A DNA stretch of 50,952 nt, taken from assembly GCF_019049245.1 (NCBI RefSeq), contig NZ_JAGMUK010000128.1, positions 1-50,952 on the forward strand. Reading direction: 5' to 3'. Origin of the DNA: Streptomyces sp. AC555_RSS877 (lineage in GTDB: Bacteria; Actinomycetota; Actinomycetes; Streptomycetales; Streptomycetaceae). The position numbers and the translations under genes are program-made. Shown here piece by piece: positions 7,140 to 14,677 of this stretch (position 1 is the stretch's first letter; every line of letters starts with the position of its first letter). The notes below the pieces were generated by a model that was not told where the DNA came from, made no database searches, and worked only from the letters and a program-made list of their open reading frames with translations.

Positions 7140-7706
7140 ATGCGAGGTCAGACGGTGGATGAACTGGCTCTTCTGTTCAGTGAGCTTGAGCAGTTGAAGC
7201 AGAAGGTGGGCCTTACGGCAGCCCGGCTAGCCACCTTCCCAACACTGATGAAGCATCTTCACTCGGACAGCGAGACGACCGAAGACGCCGTGGAGCGGCT
7301 CAAGAAGTTCGCACAGATGATCGGCCACGACGAGCAGCGGGATGCCGTGCTCAATATTTTGGGGATTACAGGCAAGCAGGAGCCAAACGTAGGACTTCGC
7401 CGCAGCCGCCTACTGATCGCATATGGATGCTCGGAAAGTGTCAGGAGACGTGAGAAAGCAGGTCAATGGGACTTGGCCCGCATCATCCTGGAAAACTCTG
7501 TGTGCGGCGTGAATCTCGGTGCGGAAGTTCAACCACCAATTTCTCGCGCTCCAATTAAATGCTACCGTCTTGGGCTGTTCAGAAATACGGAGAGGGAAAA
7601 GCTAGAAGGTTACGCCGAGGGATTTATGGTGGCGGTATGCATTTTGGCGCTTACCCTTGACGCGTTGACCTTCGCGCCAACACTCAGCAGGTTGATCTCT
7701 GCGTAA
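7140..7706 (+). CDS. Unknown helical protein
   Basis: 188 residues from ATG at 7140; a GTG at 7155 with GAGG seven bases upstream is an equally good start. The N-terminal 70 residues are helical with a leucine-rich heptad-like pattern (DELALLFSELEQLKQKVGL), compatible with a coiled coil. The C-terminal part has a hydrophobic stretch (GFMVAVCILALTLDALTF) that could be a membrane or buried helix. No family recognised. It is divergent from the small coupled set and precedes the hairpin-controlled gene at 7823. Confidence 0.5.
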   Translation: MRGQTVDELALLFSELEQLKQKVGLTAARLATFPTLMKHLHSDSETTEDAVERLKKFAQMIGHDEQRDAVLNILGITGKQEPNVGLRRSRLLIAYGCSESVRRREKAGQWDLARIILENSVCGVNLGAEVQPPISRAPIKCYRLGLFRNTEREKLEGYAEGFMVAVCILALTLDALTFAPTLSRLISA

Positions 7707-7740
7707 CTCGATGTTTAAATAAGTTCGGCCCAAATTGCTA

Positions 7741-7818
7741 CTCTCCATATTTTCTGGCGCGGCGGTCCTTTCGCACGCTTAGCGAACGGACCGCCCTGCC
7801 AGAATCAATCATGGAGAG
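7741..7818 (+). promoter_or_regulatory. Long nested hairpin that covers the ribosome-binding site of the next gene
   Basis: Three nested arm pairs lie in order: 7741-7748 with 7811-7818, 7753-7758 with 7798-7803, and 7761-7768 with 7788-7795, plus a short TCGC/GCGA top. The outermost right arm is the GGAGAG Shine-Dalgarno of the gene starting at 7823. Folding would hide the site, so the element looks like a translational switch. The inner stem alone could also act as a terminator for the upstream gene, although it lacks a T tract. Confidence 0.55.
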
Positions 7819-7822
7819 AGTT

Positions 7823-8341
7823 ATGGCCTCTGCAACAGAGATCATGGGAATCCCTGCCGTAACCGAGGTTGTTGTTCATCAACGACGCCGTTACGGGGTG
7901 CATGAGACAGAGGGATACATGGCTGAAGGGTTTGACGCCAGTGAACCGGTCTACTTTATTGGAGGGCCGACGTTCGATCTCAAGGATGTCATGGCCGCCC
8001 AGACCGCTAACCGCACAACCCATGTTCAGCCGTGCACAGTAAATCTGCCCGGTGGAATCAATCGCCTCCTCCTGGTCGACGCACTAATCTCTCAACCCCC
8101 TCGTGAAAGATTCCCTCACGAAAAATTTCCGAACTACTATGTAGAGGGTTGGATGTTCGACGAGGGATTCAATCCCGCGACACACAGGTTTGATCGCGTT
8201 CGCATGTTGATGAGCATGGGCACTCCCGAGCGTCCTCGTCATGTTCAGGTGCAGCGAGTCTCCCAGAAACCAGATTTTCGTAAGCGCAGCAGGATCACCA
8301 TTGTCGAGAGGCGGCTACACGAAGACGCCGCAACGGCATAA
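7823..8341 (+). CDS. Unknown protein preceded by a sequestering hairpin
   Basis: 172 residues from ATG at 7823 with GGAGAGAG just upstream; an in-frame ATG at 7811 overlaps that site and is less likely. It reads as a mixed alpha/beta protein (PAVTEVVVHQRRRYGVHETEGYMAEGFD, EPVYFIGGPTFDL, VNLPGGINRLLLVDALI) with a basic C-terminal stretch (KPDFRKRSRITIVERR). No family recognised. A good intrinsic terminator follows, so it forms its own unit in front of the ATPase-TOPRIM gene. Confidence 0.55.
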   Translation: MASATEIMGIPAVTEVVVHQRRRYGVHETEGYMAEGFDASEPVYFIGGPTFDLKDVMAAQTANRTTHVQPCTVNLPGGINRLLLVDALISQPPRERFPHEKFPNYYVEGWMFDEGFNPATHRFDRVRMLMSMGTPERPRHVQVQRVSQKPDFRKRSRITIVERRLHEDAATA

Positions 8342-8368
8342 CCCACACCGCCCCTGACAGCGAAGAAC

Positions 8369-8397
8369 GCCCCCGCGTCCGCTGCGGGGGCATTTTT
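8369..8397 (+). terminator. Intrinsic terminator
   Basis: GCCCCCGC at 8369-8376 pairs perfectly with GCGGGGGC at 8384-8391, followed by ATTTTT. Flanking GAAC belongs to a motif shared by other terminators of the element. Confidence 0.85.
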
Positions 8398-8489
8398 CAA
8401 TCTTGTGAGTGACGACTTACCTCTATGCCCAAAGGTGTCAACTTGCTACACTCAGAAGAGTTTATTTAGACGTTACCAAGGGAGGACTT

Positions 8490-10445
8490 ATGGCCGAGCT
8501 GATCCACATCCGTGGAGTAGATTTTCGCGGGTACAGAAAATTTTCCGTTGACCTTCGAGGTAATGGTCTCTTCCTTGTAGCCGGGCCAACTAACTCAGGT
8601 AAAAGTGCGTTTCTCTCCGCCTTCGACATCGTCGCCGGCCGTGAGTTTACGGATTCAGTTCGACATGCTCAAGGGTTCAACTCTCGCGTCACTGCTCGCT
8701 GGTCTCTAAATGATGAGGAAAGGGCCCTCATTCTTGGCCAGTCGGACGATCTTCACGGTCTTCTCGCGGACGCAGACACTGCCCACTGGATGGAGTGGGT
8801 ATTTTCTGAACACGAAGGCTTCATTCGACCAACTCGGATTACGATCCAATGGGCATCGGAAGAACGCACTATCGCCTTGCTTCAATCACGTTCGCCCGGC
8901 TCCTTCGAGTTTTCTACTGCCGACTTTCCCTTGACGAACGAGGATCACGATCTGACCCAAAGAAGTTCAGGAGGTGGAAGTCATCCATCTGACACTCTCC
9001 ATCATTTTCAGGGTTACGCGAGCGGCATCCCTCACAACATCCTCACGGAATGGCGGAAGGGTTACTTTCACTTTCAACCACTCCGCGAATCGGCAGGCCG
9101 GAAGGTTGCGCTTTCAGGTGTGACTCCACTCCTTGAAACCAACGGCTCGAATCTCGCAACGGTTCTACTTCACCTCTATACGAACCGGCCTGACGTTTGG
9201 CAGGAGTTGCAGACACATGTGACAAGCATCGTGCCAGATGTCGGCCAACTCATGGTTCCAGTGGAAAATACAAGTGTCGAGGTTGTTTTCAAGGACAGCT
9301 CTTCCGGCGTCCGGCACAACCTCAAAGACCTGGGCTCGGGCGTTGAGCAACTACTCATGTTGCTTGTCGTCGGCCTGACTGAATCAGCCAATGTCGTCCT
9401 GCTAGAAGAGCCGGAAACCGGACTGCATCCTAGTGCCCAGCGAGCGCTGTTGACCCTGCTTCAAACATGGTCGGCAGGTCGCCTGTTCTTGGCTTCCACT
9501 CACTCCGCCGCGCTTCTCGATTGGCATTCCCCTAACACGTCGGTGCTTGCCGTCTCCCGTACGGAGGGTAATTCCGCAGTTGCCCCTGTTACTACCGAGC
9601 GCACGACGCTCCTACAGGAGCTTGGCGTTCGGTTGAGTGATGTTCTCTCTGCTGAGCGCGTCCTCATCGTGGAAGGCCCGACAGACAAAGAAATTCTCGA
9701 CACTTGGTTCCCGTCCGTCTTGAATAACCCCCGGATCGTCATCATTCGTGGGGGTGGCGGCTACAATGCTCGACACGCCAAGCTCTTCGCCGCTTGGCTC
9801 GACAAAGCAGATGGGGAGCTTGGTCAACGTCGCGTTCTCTACGTTCGAGACCGGGATGAGCTTTCCGCTGAATTCCTGGCCACATTGGAAGCATCGGAGA
9901 ACGTCTACGTCCTGCCGTGCCGTGAGCTTGAGAATCTGATGCTCGACGATAAGGCAATCCAGACGGTCATCAACGCCGAGCGTGAACGGCTTGGCAAGGA
10001 GACAGTGACGGTCGAGGAGATTTCTTCGGCATCCCGTGAACTGGCTGACGAGCTTCAGCAAGTGGTCGTGTTGAAGCAGGCCATGGCAGACCTCGCGGAC
10101 CCGATCCGGCTTGTCGATAATAAACTACGTGGCAAGTTGGCGAAGGAATCGGCAGACAAGGCGGCATTGTCCGCGGAAGTCTTGGCGCGTGTTCCTACCG
10201 CTGAGGAGATTGAAGAGAAGATCTCCTCAACATGGGAGCAGCATGAGAGGGAGGCTTCATCCAACTGGGATGCCGAATGGAAGAATCTCGCTCCTGGCGC
10301 AGATGTTCTGAACGGCTTGTGGACGAAATACCTGGATCGCGGCTACAAGAAGTCGAAGGACGGTCTTGCCCTCGCCGAAGCGATGGACGAGCCGCCGCAG
10401 GTACTGCGTGAACTGCTCGATAAGTTCATGCAGGAGAACTCGTAG
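8490..10445 (+). CDS. AAA/ABC-type ATPase with C-terminal TOPRIM nuclease (OLD-like)
   Basis: 651 residues from ATG at 8490, six bases after GGGAGG; the frame is open to 8409. Residues 1-60 give the SMC/RecF-like start with P-loop GPTNSGKS at 32-39. A signature-like LGSGVEQ is at 281-287 and the Walker B/D-loop EEPETGLHPS at 306-315, then a STHS switch. The TOPRIM domain follows: EGPTDKE at 395-401, RDRDE at 453-457, then LPCRELENLML. The C-terminal 150 residues are a charged helical region. This is the architecture of OLD-family and related anti-phage ATPase-nucleases. No UvrD helicase follows, so it is not Gabija; the ELEN motif recalls DUF4435/AriB-type TOPRIM domains, so a fused PARIS-like form is another possibility. 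Confidence 0.85.
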   Translation: MAELIHIRGVDFRGYRKFSVDLRGNGLFLVAGPTNSGKSAFLSAFDIVAGREFTDSVRHAQGFNSRVTARWSLNDEERALILGQSDDLHGLLADADTAHWMEWVFSEHEGFIRPTRITIQWASEERTIALLQSRSPGSFEFSTADFPLTNEDHDLTQRSSGGGSHPSDTLHHFQGYASGIPHNILTEWRKGYFHFQPLRESAGRKVALSGVTPLLETNGSNLATVLLHLYTNRPDVWQELQTHVTSIVPDVGQLMVPVENTSVEVVFKDSSSGVRHNLKDLGSGVEQLLMLLVVGLTESANVVLLEEPETGLHPSAQRALLTLLQTWSAGRLFLASTHSAALLDWHSPNTSVLAVSRTEGNSAVAPVTTERTTLLQELGVRLSDVLSAERVLIVEGPTDKEILDTWFPSVLNNPRIVIIRGGGGYNARHAKLFAAWLDKADGELGQRRVLYVRDRDELSAEFLATLEASENVYVLPCRELENLMLDDKAIQTVINAERERLGKETVTVEEISSASRELADELQQVVVLKQAMADLADPIRLVDNKLRGKLAKESADKAALSAEVLARVPTAEEIEEKISSTWEQHEREASSNWDAEWKNLAPGADVLNGLWTKYLDRGYKKSKDGLALAEAMDEPPQVLRELLDKFMQENS

Positions 10446-10463
10446 AGCTTGAGTTAAAAACGA

Positions 10464-10494
10464 GAACGCCCTCGCATCCACAGCGAGGGCGTTC
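10464..10494. terminator. Bidirectional terminator
   Basis: A perfect 12-base stem (10464-10475 with 10483-10494) stands between the convergent ATPase-TOPRIM and lsr2 genes, with T-rich sequence following on plus. Confidence 0.85.
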
Positions 10495-10513
10495 TTCGTT
10501 CTTGCGGGTGACG

Positions 10514-10852
10514 CTAGGCAACCTTGGCCTTGCCATACGCCTCCTTGATTTCCGCCGGGACACGGCCACGGTCGTTCACTTCGTAGCCGTTCTCCTTGGC
10601 CCACGCGCGAATCTGGGCAGTGTCGCCGCTGGAGGCTGCTGACGGCGAAGCCGCTCCACGCCTACCACCACGCGTCTGGCTCATCTTCCTGCCCTTGTCG
10701 ACGTACGACTCAAGAGCCTTACGCAGCTTGGCAGCGTTCTTCTCGTTCAGGTCAATCTCGTAGGTCCTGCCGTCGAGGCCGAACACGATCGTCTCGGACG
10801 CCTCAGACCCGTCGAGGTCATCGAGCAGCTTGATAATGGTTTGCTGTGCCAT
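10514..10852 (-). CDS. lsr2: Lsr2-family nucleoid-associated protein
   Basis: 112 residues, the usual Lsr2 length. The N-terminal dimerisation domain is recognisable (QTIIKLLDDLDGSEASETI, then VFGLDGRTYEIDL, then LRKALESYV), a Gly/Arg/Ser-rich linker follows (RGGRRGAASPSAASSG), and the C-terminal DNA-binding domain ends RAWAKENGYEVNDRGRVPAEI with the AT-hook-like RGR motif. Lsr2 binds AT-rich DNA and silences foreign genes in actinobacteria. As this copy lies on the lower-GC element, it is probably an element-borne paralogue that can silence the element's own genes or act together with the host copy. It is flanked on both sides by hairpin terminators. Confidence 0.92.
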   Translation of the reverse strand: MAQQTIIKLLDDLDGSEASETIVFGLDGRTYEIDLNEKNAAKLRKALESYVDKGRKMSQTRGGRRGAASPSAASSGDTAQIRAWAKENGYEVNDRGRVPAEIKEAYGKAKVA

Positions 10853-10979
10853 CGTGAGTTCGTCCTTCGCCAGTGTTCAGAGTAAAACGCTTTGGATGTT
10901 GCTGACTTCTTATCAGCGCAACCCTACCGCCGCAACGTGGTTGGTGAATCTTCCGTGTTCGGTTCTCACCCAGACAGCA

Positions 10980-11013
10980 AAGAACGCCCCGTGTCTGCGT
11001 CGGGGGCGTTCTT
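10980..11013. terminator. Terminator hairpin
   Basis: AAGAACGCCCC at 10980-10990 pairs with GGGGCGTTCTT at 11003-11013. The plus side is followed by a T tract at about 11027. On minus it overlaps the last codon of the zinc-ribbon gene ending at 11013. Confidence 0.75.
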
Positions 11014-11306
11014 CATGCTCTGGACTTTTTTCTGTATGTGAGCCACTTCAGTGAACCTCTGCGCCCCACCCTCGCGCCCGCTCGTGGAGGTAGCTGCAAC
11101 CGTTCAAGCGGCCACGCTCGCCGCTTCGTCCTGAACCAATGCGACTGCTGCATCCGGAAGATGCAGAGGTGGCAGGCATACAGCGGCAGTGGCGTGTCCT
11201 GCGCCGTGATGTCACCCACCACCGCCACGGGAACACCGACCGCTTCGCAGCGGAAGCACGACCCACGAAACCAGTCGAACAGGTCCCATATCTGCTGTGA
11301 CTTCAT
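11013..11306 (-). CDS. Small zinc-ribbon protein of the Streptomyces element type
   Basis: 97 residues, ATG at 11306. The core has CFRC near residue 17 and ACHLC near residue 44, separated by VPVAVVGDITA...PLYA, the arrangement of short zinc-ribbon proteins often seen beside RsbW-like ATPases and XRE regulators in Streptomyces. The last 40 residues are Arg-rich and may be disordered. It is 55 bases downstream of the anti-sigma-like ATPase gene in the same direction and may share its transcript. Function unknown. Confidence 0.65.
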   Translation of the reverse strand: MKSQQIWDLFDWFRGSCFRCEAVGVPVAVVGDITAQDTPLPLYACHLCIFRMQQSHWFRTKRRAWPLERLQLPPRAGARVGRRGSLKWLTYRKKSRA

Positions 11307-11360
11307 CGGTGGCTGACCGGGCCTTGGTGGAAGTGTCCTACGGTCAGCCGGCCACAGTGC

Positions 11361-11972
11361 TCAGGTCGCATCGTTTACCCGCGCGCACATCGTTGAGACG
11401 GTCGTCTCCATCAGGTACTCGAAGAGTGCCGATCGAGCTCGCTCCGCTACCGGCCCGTGCGCCCGGAGGCCATCGGGCAACGGCAACGGGGCATGCATCT
11501 CGTCAGAAGCCGCAGCTTCTATCGGTAGCCCGAGCGGCAGTTCAGCCGTGACGACCTTGCCGCCAACCATCGGGCGGAAGACGTTCCACTGCTTCACCAA
11601 GGCGTCGACCAGTAGTAGGCCGCGCCCACCTTCTGTGTCGGAGTCGGGCGTCCGACGTACCGGCGCTTCTTCCGCTCCGTCCCAGACCTCAACATGCACG
11701 CTTGCCTCGATGGCACGCAGCTGCACACCGACGACACGTTCAGGCTTGGCCTCGCCCGGCTTCGCCTTCGGGGCGATCACGGCGCTGGCCTTCACCGCGT
11801 TGGTGACGAGTTCACTCATCACGAGCGCAGCAGCCTCGGCGTGGTCGGTCAGTTTCCACTGCGACAGCGTGTAGTCGACGAACCTTCGCGACGTTGTGAC
11901 CGCCATAGGAACAGCGACCAACCGGAGGGACGCCGACAGTAGAGGGATGGGCTTGACGTCGTTAGCGCTCAT
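11361..11972 (-). CDS. RsbW-like histidine-kinase-fold ATP-binding protein
   Basis: 203 residues from ATG at 11972, which overlaps the stop of the upstream gene (ATGA). The GHKL ATPase motifs are visible: N box SELVTNAVKAS, G1 box VEVWDGAEE and G2 box EGGRGLLLVDAL. Proteins of this kind are abundant in Streptomyces; some bind anti-anti-sigma factors, many are orphans. Basic and Lys/Pro-rich insertion PKAKPGEAKPER lies between N and G1 boxes. Coupled translation with the resolvase-like protein suggests the two work together. Confidence 0.8.
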   Translation of the reverse strand: MSANDVKPIPLLSASLRLVAVPMAVTTSRRFVDYTLSQWKLTDHAEAAALVMSELVTNAVKASAVIAPKAKPGEAKPERVVGVQLRAIEASVHVEVWDGAEEAPVRRTPDSDTEGGRGLLLVDALVKQWNVFRPMVGGKVVTAELPLGLPIEAAASDEMHAPLPLPDGLRAHGPVAERARSALFEYLMETTVSTMCARVNDAT

Positions 11973-12313
11973 GACGTGACACCCCGCTGCTGAGCGGCGG
12001 TGCTCTGGATGATCCAGAGCCGTGCCCCAAGTTCCCGCTCGATGTGGTCGCGCATGGCCGCTTGCAGCCCGGGAAGCCTGGCGAAGTGCCACAGGGACGG
12101 CACGATGACGCACTTGACGTCGGTGGTCTTCAGGGCAGCCGTCAGCGCGAAGAAGGCGGATTCATCACTGGAGTCGAGTCGTTCGATGAACAGCCGCTCC
12201 AACTCGAAGCCTTCACGGAGCGTGTAACGCCGCAACTCCGTTTCAACTGCCTGGTTTTCATCTGGATCGTCGCTTGCGGCGAGCCGCATGTATCCGAACA
12301 TGGCCGGTCGCAT
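11969..12313 (-). CDS. Degenerate resolvase-domain protein
   Basis: 114 residues from ATG at 12313 behind AGGAGG. The sequence follows the N-terminal catalytic domain of serine resolvases (FGYMRLA, then ELRRYTLREGFELERLFIER, then VKCVIVPSLWHFARLPGLQ), but the Ser that should follow GY-x-R-x is Ala, and there is no DNA-binding domain. It is therefore probably not a recombinase. Short resolvase-like proteins paired with an RsbW-like ATPase occur widely in Streptomyces, and a regulatory or protein-binding role is likely. It is divergent from the XRE regulator gene. Confidence 0.7.
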   Translation of the reverse strand: MRPAMFGYMRLAASDDPDENQAVETELRRYTLREGFELERLFIERLDSSDESAFFALTAALKTTDVKCVIVPSLWHFARLPGLQAAMRDHIERELGARLWIIQSTAAQQRGVTS

Positions 12314-12531
12314 CCGTTCCTCCTGGGGGACTGGAGCGGTCGGCGAGCAGTGGCACGAGAGTGCCATCCGCCCGCCAACCTGCTTGCCAGAGAAGCGGGT
12401 TGACCTGCAAAGACACCACAGCAAACGTGCGGCACTCTTGTCGCATCCATGGGGGATTTACAGCGCTGGCCTGCACGAATGCCACTTGCGCGGCTATGGT
12501 GAAACCTCGCCCCGTACCGGAGGGATGGGCG

Positions 12532-13689
12532 ATGGCAGCGAAGCGGATGGGTCTCGTCCGGCGTCGTAAAGCGGCAGGCCACACCCAGGAGAACCTTGCC
12601 GAGTTTCTTGGCGTCGAGCGTTCGACAGTAGGTCGCTGGGAGTCTGCCGAGACGGAGCCGCAAGCATGGTTACGGCCAAAGCTGGCGCGAGCCCTCAAGG
12701 TGTCGAACGAGGAACTTCAAGCGCTCCTCGATGACATCACCGTCACCGACGCTCAACTCGGCGAGCGGATGACGTACGCCCTAGAAAATCCAGCATCGGC
12801 CGACCTCATGGTCGTTGCCTACCTCCACGAGCAGTTGCGGAAGTTGGATGAGTCGTACGACCAAGAGGCGTCGACGGCGCTGCTTGGTCGCGCCGGTCAA
12901 CTGCACGGCCAGGTGCGCTTCCTCCGTAAGAACGTGGCGAACCCGCGTGTTCGCCGGGCCCTCTATGAAGTCGAAGCCGATTCAGCGACGATCATGGGGC
13001 AGCTGGTGTGGGACGTTTCTCAGCGCCGCGACCACCACGCACCGGTTCAGTACTTCAAGGAAGCCGTCAGTGCTGCCCGTCATGCGCGTGACCCCTCGAT
13101 GGAGGCGTACGCCACGCTGCGGATGAGCTTCGTTGCACTCTACGGCGAGAAGAACCCAGTGCGAGGAGCGGCTCTCGCCGAGCAGGCAGCCGATGTCGCT
13201 CAAGCGATCAGCCCGGCGCTTACTGGGTTGAGTCTGCTTCACGTTGCCGAGGGCCACGCTATGACCGGTGCACTCAGCGAGTGCGAAGCCGCCTTGAAGA
13301 AGGCTGACGCTCAGTTCGACCGCGCCCACCCCGATGATCTGGCGGCACCCTTCTACACGGTCAACGAGTACAACCGGCTCGCAGGCAGCTGTTATCTGTT
13401 CCTCGATCTTCCTGAACGTGCCGAACCCATCCTGCGCATGACTTCACGAGCGCTGGCTAGCAAGAAGAAGTCTCAAGCCATCGCGCTGGGGAACCTGACG
13501 TTGGCGCTCATCCGTCAAGGCAAGCTGGACGAGGCGGCGAGTGTCATGCACCGCACCATTGATGCCGTGGAGCTGACGCGCGGCGGTGGCGGTCTTAATC
13601 TGGCGTTCTCTGCCGGGCGGGAGCTGCGGCAGTGGCGGAGCGAACCATGGGCGCAGGAGATCAACGATCGGCTGCTCGCCCTGATGTAG
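12532..13689 (+). CDS. XRE-family regulator with TPR-like C-terminal domain
   Basis: 385 residues from ATG at 12532, seven bases after GGAGGG. A helix-turn-helix occupies residues 1-60 (RRRKAAGHTQENLAEFLGV, then STVGRWESAETEPQ). The rest is a helical repeat region of tetratricopeptide type (for example AVSAARHARDPSMEAYATLRMSF, YNRLAGSCYLFLDLPERAEPIL). This is the design of actinobacterial peptide- or ligand-sensing regulators. The next gene starts 13 bases later, so both form one transcript. Divergent promoters to the resolvase-like gene lie between 12,314 and 12,531. Confidence 0.85.
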   Translation: MAAKRMGLVRRRKAAGHTQENLAEFLGVERSTVGRWESAETEPQAWLRPKLARALKVSNEELQALLDDITVTDAQLGERMTYALENPASADLMVVAYLHEQLRKLDESYDQEASTALLGRAGQLHGQVRFLRKNVANPRVRRALYEVEADSATIMGQLVWDVSQRRDHHAPVQYFKEAVSAARHARDPSMEAYATLRMSFVALYGEKNPVRGAALAEQAADVAQAISPALTGLSLLHVAEGHAMTGALSECEAALKKADAQFDRAHPDDLAAPFYTVNEYNRLAGSCYLFLDLPERAEPILRMTSRALASKKKSQAIALGNLTLALIRQGKLDEAASVMHRTIDAVELTRGGGGLNLAFSAGRELRQWRSEPWAQEINDRLLALM

Positions 13690-13702
13690 AACGGGTGGAG
13701 CG

Positions 13703-14419
13703 TTGACGGACATCGACCAGGCGAAGCAGGCCGTACGCGAGCAGGTGTGGCGACGACTCATCGACGGCGGCGGAGCACCGGCTGATTCGTACGGGAAGAT
13801 TCCCGGCTTCTACGGTTCGGAGGCGACAGCCGAACAGCTGGCAACCCTGGACGAGTGGCGGCGTGCTGGCACCGTCAAGGCAAACCCTGACTGGGCACAG
13901 CTTCCCGTTCGTGTGCGTGCCCTCAAAGACGGCAAGCGGGTGTATATGGCCGTGCCGCGTATGGCCAGCCCCCAACCCTTCTACCTGCTCGACCCCAAGG
14001 CGCTCACCATTTCGCCCGAGGAGGCTGCCGACAAGAAGGGCGCTGCTCAGGTTGCCCGCCGCGTCGGCGTTGAAGAGGTCGAGCCGATCGACATCGTGGT
14101 GTGCGGCAGCGTGGCCGTGAACCGTTCGGGAGCACGTATCGGCAAGGGTGCCGGGTACTCCGACCTTGAAGTTGCGCTTCTCATCGAAGCCGGCCTGGTG
14201 ACTGAGAAGACAGTGATCGTGGCACCGGTGCATGAGCTTCAAGTCATCGAAAACGACATCCCCGAGACGGAGCACGATTTCTCGGTGGACTACATCGTCA
14301 CCCCCGGCGAGGTGATCGCTTGCCCCAACCGCCGACGACCGCGCGGGTTGGTGTGGGATGACCTGACGCCCGAAAAGATCGCGGCGATTCCGGTGCTGGC
14401 GCAGCGCAAACCCGCGTAG
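13703..14419 (+). CDS. 5-formyltetrahydrofolate cyclo-ligase-fold protein
   Basis: 238 residues, TTG start at 13703 just behind GGTGGAG. The MTHFS-type motifs are present: an N-terminal helix with REQVWRRL, a central VYMAVPRM strand, and RIGKGAGYSDLE matching the ATP-binding GxGxGYYD loop. The usual second Tyr and first Asp region is changed (GYSDLE), so the folate activity is uncertain. Stand-alone copies next to an XRE/TPR regulator are common in Streptomyces and may have a role in nucleotide or folate sensing instead. Last gene of the element before the boundary. Confidence 0.75.
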   Translation: MTDIDQAKQAVREQVWRRLIDGGGAPADSYGKIPGFYGSEATAEQLATLDEWRRAGTVKANPDWAQLPVRVRALKDGKRVYMAVPRMASPQPFYLLDPKALTISPEEAADKKGAAQVARRVGVEEVEPIDIVVCGSVAVNRSGARIGKGAGYSDLEVALLIEAGLVTEKTVIVAPVHELQVIENDIPETEHDFSVDYIVTPGEVIACPNRRRPRGLVWDDLTPEKIAAIPVLAQRKPA

Positions 14420-14443
14420 GCGAACCGGCCGTAAGACTGACAC

Positions 14444-14483
14444 AAGAAGCGCTCGATCCGCCGCCGTTGGTCGGGCGCTTCTT
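14444..14483 (+). terminator. Terminator hairpin at the element's right end
   Basis: AAGAAGCGCTCG at 14444-14455 pairs with CGGGCGCTTCTT at 14472-14483 with one mismatch. It ends the regulator-cyclo-ligase transcript before the junction. The following 190 bases up to 14,677 show no gene; they should contain the right attachment half-site. Confidence 0.7.
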
Positions 14484-14677
14484 CGCGTTCTGATCTTGTC
14501 GTTGATTGACGCGCAGGCGCGTCTATGTGCGTCCCCTGGCGATGCCTCGCAGGACCCCAGGGAGCCTCAGAAAAGGGCTGCTGACCTGCACGTTTACTGA
14601 CCGGCGCGGACTGCCAATCGGGCCGTCTGGCAGGTAGACTTACCCCTGTCGGAATGGGTGCATAGCCAGACCTTTGA

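Larger units (their letters stand above)
1..14677. mobile_element. Right-hand part of an integrated conjugation-type element
   Basis: The segment carries a replication-relaxation protein, a VirD4/TraD-like coupling ATPase with TraM-recognition-type C terminus, an Lsr2 paralogue, defence-like ATPase-TOPRIM and HEPN proteins, and many short unknown genes. This combination is typical of actinobacterial integrative elements. Base composition is lower in GC than the flanking tad operon, most clearly around 600-1,600. The right limit is placed at about 14,677 because the pilin gene of the tad operon stops matching its family there. The left limit and the integrase are outside the window. That it is mobile is inferred from gene content and the broken host gene; no flanking direct repeat can be tested here. 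Confidence 0.75.

Noticed and set aside
8490..10445. Gabija (GajA) identity for the ATPase-TOPRIM protein
   Set aside because: No UvrD-like helicase gene follows; the next gene is lsr2 on the other strand.
11969..12313. Resolvase-like protein as the integrase of the left element
   Set aside because: It lacks the catalytic Ser and any DNA-binding domain and is only 114 residues long.
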